64,000 nucleotides of DNA from Epiperipatus broadwayi (Eukaryota > Onychophora > Udeonychophora > Euonychophora > Peripatidae). The DNA lies in contig JAQFVV010012508.1 of NCBI GenBank assembly GCA_028023455.1, positions 188,001 to 252,000 on the forward strand, given 5' to 3'. The translations under genes were made by a program, and so were the position numbers. Below, piece after piece: positions 1 to 9,430 of the stretch (position 1 is the first letter of the stretch; each line of letters starts with the position of its first letter). The notes beneath the pieces are model-generated. The model saw nothing but the letters and a program-made list of their open reading frames with translations, did no database searches and had not been told where the DNA came from.

Positions 1-294
1 TCAAAAGATATGAACAAAACAGGAAGAAGAGAAAAAACCTTGTAAAAAACCATATCAGAACTTGAGCCCAGTCAGATAGACTATTGTCCTTAAATTTTTA
101 CTAATGTAGTACAAATAAATGTTTTCTCTTTTTTAGGTTCTATTAAGATAAAATTACAAGTTAAATAATAGAAATGATGATGAATATTTTAAGACATACT
201 TACCATTTCCTTACTTTATTTTTCAATATAGAAAAACAAATGGCTAAACAAAACAAATCATGTGATAATCATCTAGTATTAAATTTTGAATGCT
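1..294. other. AT-rich intronic or intergenic sequence
   Basis: I see no coding frame, RNA gene or repeat boundary that I can support here. The stretch leads into the foldback repeat that starts near 295. Confidence 0.5.
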
Positions 295-720
295 TAGAAC
301 ATTTTAAACTTTATTTAAACTTTAAACGACTGTTAGTAATGACACACAAATAACACAGATCAGTAGATTACACAATGTTTCAAGTGGTATTCTCTGCTCT
401 TCTTCAGGTTGTTAGCTTGATTAATGAATTCAATAGTCAAAAATCTAACAGTGGAAGTCAGACTCCTATGTTAGTATTGTCACTAATCAGACTAGCAATG
501 GATGAAGAAGAGCAAAGAATAATGTCTAGATGTGTTGCGTAATCTATTAAGTTGTGTTATCTATTTGGGTATTATTACTAACAGTTGTTTGTATTTGAAA
601 AGTTTAAATAAAGTTTAAATTTTTTTAGACATTCAGCATTTAATGATAGATGATAGGAATTGTCCCACAGAATATCACATCTAAAATACCATCATTATAA
701 ATCGTCAGAAAAATAAAAAA
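295..720. repeat. Foldback repeat, ACTAACAGTTG family, copy 1
   Basis: The two halves are imperfect inverted copies. An AAACTTTATTTAAAC segment with GACTGTTAGTAAT (about 305-340) is mirrored by ATTACTAACAGTTG and TTTAAATAAAGTTTAAA (about 568-620). The tail after 628, starting at GACATTCAGCATT, matches the tail of the related repeat at 56440-57010, so this is a dispersed family. On the - strand the left arm holds CTGAAGA (complement of 401-407) followed by GAAAC (complement of 377-381), a hammerhead-like pairing of motifs. The helix between them is weak in this copy. The boundaries are approximate and I found no target-site duplication. Confidence 0.55.
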
Positions 721-1069
721 ATCACATTTGTCTGAATGCACACACACAAAAAAAGAGTTCTTCACTACTCTTTTTTAATAATATTAAATAGTGCTATCAC
801 ACTTATAATGTAAAGCTGTATAATTAATATCAATTAGTCAATTAAAATGGCTGAACGCTTTCGAGAAACTGTACTTCTCATAATCATAGCCAGTTGTGAC
901 TCGTTCGTTGAAATCATTCTATCAGTATAATATGCAAACTCTATGCAAATGAGTCAATTAGACCATCTTTTTGATATAGCAAAACATAATTTGGACAAGC
1001 ATAAAGTCATAAATCTACAAGTTATTACTCTTTTTTAAGTAAAAATAATATTGTCATATCTCACTTTGC
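721..1069. other. AT-rich sequence without recognised features
   Basis: I see only short A and T runs and no supported gene or repeat. Confidence 0.4.
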
Positions 1070-1765
1070 CTTTAGAAGTGGACTACTCCAGATCCCATCC
1101 TTATCTGATTAAATTGAGAACTCATTGCCACTAATCAATGTGTAAACATGTGGATAACCATATGGACAATGTGTAAACATATGACCAATGTATAAACATG
1201 TGGATAAATATCAACCATTGGTTAGTACAGGCCAATAGGCAATGATGCTCTCTGAATCTGATTGCTGCCAGTAAGGTTGGGGATCTGACAATAAATAGTC
1301 AGCCTTTTGGGGGACAAGGTAGAGAACATCTGTTTACTATAAATGACAGAATGCATGCCAAATTGAAATCACTACTGTCGATGAATGTTTCTATTATAGT
1401 CATTACACTATAAGTCTATGCAGTGAGGTAAGTCCATGATAGGACTGGAAGCTGCAAAGACTAGAGCCAATTTAAGACAAGCTATCTAGCTGGAAGAGTC
1501 ATTGGACAAACTTGAAACAAGCTGCCTAGTACAGCTGGAAGAGTCTTTGGACAAACTCATGAGGCAAGCTATTATATACAGCTGGAAATGAGTCCAGTCC
1601 ATTTAGACCCTACATGCCTAGCATTAACGAAGTTCAGATATGAGGAAATATATTTATTGATTGTATATTATGTAAATATATTTAATACTAATAAATCAGA
1701 TTAAGTATACTTCAAGCATTTGTATTATTATTATTGTTGGTTGGAGTCTGCAATCCAGATCAAAC
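1070..1765 (+). repeat. Possible solo LTR plus leader with internal minisatellites
   Basis: This patch is richer in G+C than its flanks. It contains TATAAA-like boxes, AATAAA near 1690, and the sequence TTGGTTGGAGTCTGCAATCC near 1738-1757. An LTR end followed by a primer-binding site would look like that, but no second LTR or coding region is visible. It also carries two short tandem arrays. One (about 1135-1212) repeats TAAACATGTGGATAA-type units. The other (about 1490-1592) repeats a unit of about 47 bp starting AGCTGGAAGAGTC two and a half times. The LTR assignment is inference. Confidence 0.3.
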
Positions 1766-1850
1766 ATAACAATATTATAATCATAAAATGTTAAGATTAT
1801 ATCATATGCTGCTTCTGGAAAATATATTAAGAAATTAGTTAAGAGATATG

Positions 1851-1975
1851 ACTATGGTGAACTTCACCAAAAGTGCACTAAGGTTATATTACAAAGAAGA
1901 AAGAAACCATTTTATTACACAAATAAACAAACTTATGCAAATTTGAATTACAAATACAAAGGGGAAAATTAATAA
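1851..1975 (+). repeat. Dispersed repeat, partner of 4748-4870
   Basis: The segment from TTCACCAAAAGTGCAC through CAAAGAAGAAAGAAACC and GCAAATTTGAATTACAAA to AGGGGAAAAT recurs in the same orientation at about 4748-4870 with moderate divergence. It is non-coding and its class is unknown. In the second copy the left end is mirrored (4715-4735 against 4755-4780), so the family may have inverted ends. Confidence 0.5.
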
Positions 1976-2359
1976 AATATTAATTGCTATAGTTATAAAA
2001 AAATTAAATAGCTACTGGTGTCAGTTGTTTAATAAGTTGATGGTTTCCGATGTTTCTAAATAGACCACAGTTAAAGAGAAATCTTAAATGAATAACAACT
2101 ATCTGCCTCAGTTTTCATGAATGTTCTTATAAGATATAACTAGGTGTTAGTGCTTAGCAAATAAAAATATAGCACCAACTTTGGGATTAATCTGTACTTC
2201 TACTCTGTCTAAACACTGAATGGTTTGTTTCAAGAAATCCATTATTATATATAATAAATCTTTGTAAATGTTTTCAGTTTAGAGTTGATATTTTTGTAGT
2301 AACGTAAAATTATTTATAAAAGCATATTTATTTTTATAGTTAATAATATTTCTTTTCAG

Positions 2360-2441
2360 AACTGAGATTGATAATACTACAAAAATGCTATTAATTAAAG
2401 AATTGGGAAAACCTGTGGGATATATCTCAACATCTTTACAG
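2360..2441 (+). CDS. Candidate exon 1 of an unidentified host gene
   Basis: An open 27-codon stretch is bounded by a TTCTTTTCAG acceptor and a strong CAG/GTAAGT donor. It encodes a well-mixed peptide that contains LLIKELGKPVGYI, unlike the low-complexity products of the surrounding sequence. The first exon base completes a split codon, so an upstream exon lies outside the window or is unseen. The exon ends in phase 0, which matches the phase-0 start of the next candidate at 12423. I do not recognise the family. The call rests on splice sites, phase and peptide complexity only. Confidence 0.5.
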
Positions 2442-3606
2442 GTAAGTCAATAGCATATTTTAATTAATATATGAGACCATGGGAATTTTATTTACTAATA
2501 TTTTATTCTATGTAAATATAAAATATCTTATTATTGTAGAATATTTGCAATTAAATTTTAATTAATATAGTACAAATACTAAATCTACTTCTTGTACTAT
2601 AATAATAAAAATAAATTACAATTATACATATATAACTTTCAATTATTTCCTACCATGTTACGTGACGTCTCAAAAACAACGAAAGACATCACAAAACTCA
2701 GTGGGAACCAGTTACTTCCTTTTCAATTACAGCTATTAAAAAGTTATGATTATTTATTTTTATATATATTTGTGTGTGTGTGTGTGTATGTGTATAAGAA
2801 TTGAAATAAAGTGAGAATTTCTTTGCAGTAATCTAAAGTTTCAGTTGAGATGTAATCAAGCAAACACCAACTGCTATTAGCCATGCTAGCTGAAAACATA
2901 ATCTATAAATCTCAGTAATATTTGTTTTACTGACATTAAAACAAATGCGCAACAATTTTAAATAAATTCAAACCATTTTATGTGTGAAAAAAATTGTAAT
3001 ATAATAACTTCTATGAATTTTTTGCAAGTAACTAAGTAATGATGAAACTGGGCAATCAGTTAAAACTGCCTGAGCAAACGAAAATCACATCATCTATTAA
3101 TTAATCATAATATTCATCTGACTAATATTTACTGAAAAGCTGTCCATTTTTGGTTTATACATTAGATAAATACTTAGATCATATGACCAATTTTAGTTGG
3201 CGATTGTCTGGTTATATCATAGTTAAAACTTTAGATTATTACATGAAAATTCTTATTTTATTTCGATGTTTACTTCTATAAGTGTATAAAATCTTTAAAT
3301 TAATAGATACAATTCTTTGGGGAAAATGTTTGGTTACTTTGAAAAATTCAGAAAGTTGTTATACTTCAAATTTTCACATAGATAAAGAACTTCTGATTTA
3401 TTACTTTTATACCAGAGTATTAATCTAATTAAAGGTAGTCTGTTTATGGTTTAATATAAGTAAGCCATATACTACTATTGTGTTTATTAGAACATATGGA
3501 TTCAGCTAGCATGATCAATTTTAATTAGTAATTAGCTAATTACATCTTAGCTAAAATTTTAGTCTACATTATTTCATATATATTTCCATTATATTTCAAG
3601 ATTTAT
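2442..3606. other. Intron sequence with a short (TG)n tract
   Basis: This is AT-rich sequence. A (TG)n microsatellite lies at about 2768-2788. The short open frame at 2592-2804 reads through it and is not credible as a gene. Confidence 0.45.
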
Positions 3607-3795
3607 ACCTATAAGTCCTATTTACTGAGGCTATAACCTCGATAATATGCGTGTAAAAATGCGATAGTAGGGACCTCTACAGGTGTTTTAACCACAAGCT
3701 TTTTACACGCATATTATCGAGGTTATAGCCTCAGTAAATATTACTTACGTAATCAATGTGCGTTTAATAAATTTATAATTACAACCTATAAGTCC
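3607..3795. mobile_element. Small hairpin element with 12-bp target duplication
   Basis: Two perfect 41-bp inverted arms (3619-3659 and 3700-3740) enclose a 40-bp loop, followed by a tail of about 43 bp to 3783. The whole insert (3619-3783) is flanked by the direct repeat ACCTATAAGTCC (3607-3618 and 3784-3795). Hairpin, one-sided tail and duplication follow the plan of the larger foldback elements in this window. Each arm contains CTGAGG..CCTCGAT, a possible decayed hammerhead-like core, but that reading is weak. Confidence 0.65.
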
Positions 3796-5084
3796 GTGAA
3801 AATATTTAAAATATATATATATGGGAATAGTCTTTTTTAAGTTAAACCGTATGTTATTATTAAATTTTATATTATTATTAAACACCTGACTTTAATAATG
3901 CTAAAATATTTACTTATTTGGAAAAGTATAATTTGAGAACCAGAAGATAGTCTATTGAAATATGAAAAAGATCGAGTGGTTTAAGTAAATCTGATGAACT
4001 CCAACATATTCCGGCACTGTATAGACCATTTAATTTCTTTATTTCTTCTAAAATCAACTTGAATAAATTAATTGTAAAACTGAAGGAAATAAAAATTTTG
4101 TTAACCCACCTATTAATGAATAATGAACCATCAAACATATATAAGAATGATTCTTTTTTACTTCACTCTCAATCTCGTTATTACTTAAGACACAACAGTT
4201 CTTCATTAAGATCTTAACCTTGAGAAGGATTAATGTATTTCATTGAAATGTCATGAATTTAAACACAATAGTACATGGTTTAACTCCCAAAAGTATTTAT
4301 TTTCATTATACAACCATGAAAATATTAAATACAATATATATATATGAATTCACTTAACATCAATTATTTCGGTAATGCTTCCTGGGTGAAAATCATCTCT
4401 CTAAATTAAGCAGTCAAAATAAAGTTTTTTCCATACTTCTACTAAGATGTTAAATAGTCAGAATTCAGAGTAATGTAAATAAACAGATGCAAATATAAAC
4501 AAGACAAAATATTAATAACTTGTACACAGTTTTCCAATTTAAATTTAATAGAAGATATTGAATAACAACCTTTATCAAGTAATTTAACTTCTTGCAGAGT
4601 TAGTTGTAGATTTCAAGATTTATAAAAAATATTTAAATTTTCCTTCAAATTTACATATGTTTGTTCATTTGCATAATAAAGTGCTTTCTTTCTTCTTAAT
4701 AATAATCTAAATCTGAGTGCACTTTTGGTGAAATTCACCATGATTACAGTGAATTTCACTGAAAGTACACTCAGCTTTAGATTACAAAGAAAAAAGAAAC
4801 CATTTTACTATATAGATCAACAAATATATGCAAATTTGAATTACAAACACAAATGAAGGGGAAAATCCATGCTTTGCAATCTCCAGAAAATGGTCTTTAT
4901 GAAAGAAAACTTTGAATAAACTTTGCATAAATTATTGCTAAGCTTATCTTAAAATCTCAATGTAAGCCAACACTCCCAAGATAGGCTATGAATATGGAGA
5001 CCTAAGTTATCCGAAAGCGCTAAGCCTTATAATTCTTTTCTAATAATACTAAGCTTCACTTTTTTGTGTAAAGCGCAATTTAAA
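3796..5084. repeat. Intron with two dispersed repeat fragments
   Basis: At 4183-4276 the segment CTTAAGAC, AACAGTTCTTCATTAAGATC and TTAACCTTGA recurs in diverged form at about 9515-9620. At 4748-4870 lies the partner of 1851-1975. The 74-codon - strand frame at 3914-4138 has no family features and I treat it as chance. Confidence 0.45.
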
Positions 5085-6665
5085 ACTTACCACTCAAAGG
5101 TGAAGTAAAAACAGGATTTTATTAATCTATCTTTGTAAATGTAAACTGGAAAGCTATTTATTAATGTGATGCTAACATCTTAGTTCATTTACATTCATGC
5201 CTCTTGCTTTTAATTGTGTTACATAAAGAAATTAGGTTGAACATTTTCTGTCTGTTTAATTTATTTAATATAATGTTTTCATTAGGTAGTGCTATTGAAG
5301 CAAATTACATTAGATGAGTTCATATTTCATATATTTGATTTCAAGTGTTACATTAATAAATGATGTAATTTCTTATAAAGTTAGTTTTGGGAAAATTTAA
5401 AGTTTATAAAAGATTATTATTTTGTTTTTCTTTATAAACATAAAATGGAATCTTGTTCATTTATGAGTTGTTAACATCTTAACTTATTTATATTCAATTT
5501 GTTCATTTAAATTGTTTTTAATTCTGATTACATAAGATCTTAGCAATGGTGTCGAAAGAAGGTAGCTTTTCTGGCTGCATAATTTAGAACAATAATTTTA
5601 GATGGTAGTGTTGCTGGAATAAATATTTCTTATATTTGATTTCCAATCCAGAATTATCAACTAATTTTTTTACATAGTTAGTTTTGCAATATAGAGAGCA
5701 TGCCAGGAGCTCAAACAAGCTCTTATTAATAAGTGCGGTAAGAGAAAACATTTAAAATTTCTATCTGAAATATTCTTATCCCCAGACCAATTGGTTTCAA
5801 GCTTATGGCTCATCTCAATGGGGATCTAGAACATTCAGACAATAAGAGCTTGCTTGAACTATTGGTATGCTGTCTATATTACATTTTTGTAAATACAAGT
5901 GTTTTATAAACAATATCATGATATATATGACTTGCTTTATTGATTATTATAATTTTACCTTTAAGGCTTTGGAAATGCTAGGGCCATTAATATATGGTAG
6001 ATCTGAATTTGGTTCAGTCCCATATACCTATTTGCGTTAGATAGCTGAAGTTAAATATTTTTTTATGTCTGAAAGTTTTTTCTCAATAGTTTCATATTAA
6101 ATAAGTGCTGGGTTTTGAGATGATATTTTAGATCTAGTGTCTGAATGTCTAGCTCCTCACTGAGGTAAGCCATAAGCTCGAAAACAATTGGTCTGGGGAT
6201 AAGAATATTCCAGATAGAGGTTTTACATATTTTCTCTTACCGCACTTATTAATAAGAGCTTGTTTGAGCTATTGGTATGCCCTCTATATTGCATTTTTGT
6301 AAATACACGCTTTTCATAAAGCAATGTCACGATATATATGACTTGATTTATTGATTATTATAGTTAGTTTTGGGAAATTTTAAAGTTTATAAATAATTAT
6401 TTAATTTTTATTTGTAAATATGAAATTAAAAAACTGTTTGTTTATGACTTGATTATTTTAACTTGTTTATATTTACACTTTTTTATTTATATTGTTTCCA
6501 ATTCTAACCATTTAAGATCTTATGGTATTAAGTAAATTAACTTTTTCAGCTGTTTAATTTAGAGTGGTGTTTTTATACAGTTATAACTACTGATATAAAC
6601 AATGTTAGCTGAGTTCGTATTTTCTACATTTATTTACAGTACAATATTAGTATCTGATGTAATTA
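5085..6665 (+). repeat. Tandem repeat, unit about 300 bp, interrupted
   Basis: Three to four diverged units lie head to tail. The clearest starts are GTTAGTTTTGGGAAA at about 5377 and at 6363, with a third start at 5677 that is cut by an insertion. Each unit goes on with AAAGTTTATAAA, then ATTTACA-rich sequence, then TAAGATCTTA and a TGATGTAAT-like end. A less clear first unit begins near 5085. Unit spacing is 300-306 bp once the insertion at 5687-6359 is removed. The tract is non-coding and looks like an old satellite-type array. Confidence 0.6.
5674..6372 (+). mobile_element. Foldback element with exact 13-bp target duplication
   Basis: The insert (5687-6359, 673 bp) interrupts a tandem-repeat unit and is flanked by ATAGTTAGTTTTG at 5674-5686 and 6360-6372. 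Arms of about 150 bp are inverted copies (5687-5841 against 6140-6295). A segment of about 90 bp ending in TTTATTGATTATTATA is also directly repeated (5860-5952 and 6272-6362), the second copy forming a one-sided tail. Each arm carries a hammerhead-like core. In the right arm, + strand, a CTGAGG box (about 6159) and a GAGC/GCTC-type helix lead to GAAA, then AAC-AATT-GGTC, then TGGGGA, which can pair with the upstream TCCTCA. The core deviates from CUGANGA at its last base. The element is non-coding. Confidence 0.65.
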
Positions 6666-6839
6666 TATATGTATATCACCATTAAAAACCAGTCAACACT
6701 TAGAGAATCCCAATATCAATAACAATCAACAATTTTAAACTGTTGTCAAGGTAATCTTTTAACAATAAAGATGCGATCCATATATATTGTAACCAGTTGG
6801 ATTACATAGTACACACTAATATAGTGTGTGTGCATAAAT
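6666..6839. other. AT-rich spacer with TA-type microsatellite
   Basis: Only TATATA and TGTGTG short tracts are seen. Confidence 0.4.
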
Positions 6840-9430
6840 ATATATATATATAAAGTTGGAAGGAAAAGTAGAAATAAACAGAGACAAAAATTATAATAGA
6901 TATTTTCTACATTCATTGAAATAGAAGTAAATAAATAATAACTCTGATTTAAAATATTGTTTTATAAATTAAACTTTTAAAAGGTCTGAATAAGTAGTAG
7001 TAGTAGTAGTGGTAGTCATGGTGGTGGTGGTGGCGGCGGTGGCGGCAGTAGCAGCAGCTTTTTTGAAATTTTAATTAATTAAATAAAATCTCTATTAGAA
7101 ATCCTCTAAATGAAAACATGTATATCACACTTTAATAAAAATTTCAAACTTGTTTTCAAAAGGATTAGAGAGTTTTTTTCTATGTTTTTAATCAAGATGT
7201 TATTATCACCTTAGATGATTCTATAAAAGGTATGATAACAAAATTAGCTCCAGTCTGGATAGTGATTTTTGAAGAGAACAGTTTTGCTGGCAGATTGTAG
7301 TTTTTTGTAAGAGCTGAACAGAATAGTCTGGCTACTAAAATTTTTTGATTAAGTGGCAGCAATTAGCTGACCAAAATAGATAGCTGCAGTATGTTGTTGG
7401 ATGTAGCAGAGAGTTGGCAGAATAGCTACTATGAACTAATGTAGCAGAAGGCAGGAGCTGCTACTATTTTCCTTCACAGGAGTTTTGATTTACTTGAAGC
7501 TGGGTTACTTCTGAATCAATAGCCTGAAAAAAAGAGGACAAAATAGCTAGCAGAGTTATACAAAGCTCCTACGAAGATCTAAGGACAGTCCAGTAGCTGC
7601 CTTATAGTTTACTGCAGAGTTTTGATTCATGAAGCCAGGGTCACTTCAAATGGATCAACTAGTAGCTGCTTAAATGTTCTAGAAGACAAATTACCTGAAT
7701 TATACACTTTTACCTGATGATGACAACAAACCTGGATTATATTTTCCTGATGGACCAAAAAACCCAGCTTGCTCAAGAATAAATTATATGTATGCTATTT
7801 CAGCTATATGCAGAGAAGCACAGATAAAAGTAGATATAACTGGTGAGTTATTTTAAAATAATTCATTTACAAATAGACATATATAGAACAGTATTTTTTT
7901 AAGTCGGTTAAAAATCTATATTTAAAAGAATATAAAGTAATTTTGCTTGAATTATAATTAAGAATCAAAAATAATTCATTGACCATCATGTTTTAGACTA
8001 TGAAAGAAAAAGAGACATTTTGAATTTAAAGAACTTTTATCTGATTAACTTGATAGAAAAAAAAAATGTTTTTTTTTTAAAAAAAAAGGGGAAACTAATC
8101 GATAAAGATTAGAACTTAGTCCAAATTAACAAATGAAGTTTACTATATTCCAAATGGAATTTGTAATTGTAAAGATTATTGTTATTTATTGTTTGACAAA
8201 ATTAAATTTATAAATAATTTGTGTGCACATATATGTTAATGCTTGTCAAATAGGACATATATGCAAATTTTAATCATTTGGTTATTGAATATTAATTGCA
8301 TATTATAAATTGCATGTCTGTGTGCACATATATGTAAATCCATGTAACAATTTAAATTTTGAATAGTAATTATGTAAATCACCAATGTGATAATTTTTTT
8401 TATTGTATAAGACTTAATTTATATGTATAGCCACATAGACCTTAATTTCAATTTTTTTATTTTTTTGTTATTAATAAACTTGCATTTAATTGTTAAAATT
8501 GTATTGCATCATTTCTTGGTCACATACAGTAATAGAGCTTATGTTCTCTGAGGTAGATTCATGCACAGGATGAATATATGAATGGGGATGTGAATTTAGT
8601 GTTTTTGGGGCATCCAGCAATGATCAATCATCATCCTGGTTGGTGCATAAGATTATATTCTTTAAAGCCCATGCACTATCTTATATTTTATTTTAGTCTT
8701 ATTAGGAGTTAAGTTTATAGTTGGACAGTACAAGTGGCCTGAGCATTGATGATGATCAGCATGTTTTAAATGTCCCAGCATTGTTGTAAAAATTTTTTTT
8801 TGATTCTTATGTATTCAGATGGATGAGCACTTAAATGGTGCATCTAAGTTATGGTTAAATAATTTCCCAAGCTGGCAAAGGCTCAATAGTTAGCCTGGTC
8901 TACAGAAGACCCATTTCCAATCCAGTCACAAAGTTGACTGTTGATTTATATTTTTTATAGTTCAAATCCAGCCACAAGATGGATTGTTGACATATTGTAC
9001 AGATTTTATTATATTTTATTGTGGATCATTTATGATGATGAATGATTATTTCTTTTGAGTGACTATTTATAATTACTTCTACTTTATAATGCTGATTGAT
9101 AAATAATTATGCTTTTAGTTGCTCTGCTGAGTTAGCTGGCTGATCTCTCAATGATCTCTTGGAGATTTTGTATTTACTTGGGGTTGGTGATGTTTTTGCC
9201 ATCACTCCAGGTTCCTTTCTCTTAATCTCATGCTCTCTTTAATATATCTCATTACTTATAAATAATATTTCAAATTCATGATTTTGTATTTAATTTGACT
9301 GGGAGTGATGATGTTTTGCCATCACCCAGTTCAAACCATTTCCTTCCACTCCATTTCCTACTATCCCATCTCGTTACAATATGTTCAACTTTTACAGTGC
9401 TTTTAATTGATAGCCTGAGGGAAGGTGATT
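6840..9430 (+). repeat. Long dispersed repeat R1, copy 1
   Basis: Segments of this 2.6-kb stretch recur elsewhere in the same order. 6850-6990 and 7680-7850 match about 20320-20450 and 21010-21190. 8200-9330 matches about 27940-29000, for example ATTAATAAACTTGCATTTAA, then CAGTAATAGAGCTTATG, then TGATGATGATCAGCATGTTT. The 3' part holds two tandem copies of a GGTGATGTTTTTGCCATCACTCCAG-like block (9185, 9305). A frame at 7675-7841 resembles an exon, but its relative in copy 2 is broken. The class of the repeat is unknown; it could be a long non-autonomous element. Confidence 0.5.
6994..7060 (+). repeat. Compound trinucleotide microsatellite
   Basis: An (AGT)n run grades into (GGT)n, (GGC)n and (AGC)n, with a few interruptions. 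Confidence 0.85.

Noticed and set aside
7675-7841. Exon-like frame with a G/GTGAGT donor
   Set aside because: It ends in phase 1, while the next host exon candidate (12423) starts in phase 0. A broken relative exists in another copy of the same dispersed repeat near 21010-21190, so I assign it to the repeat.
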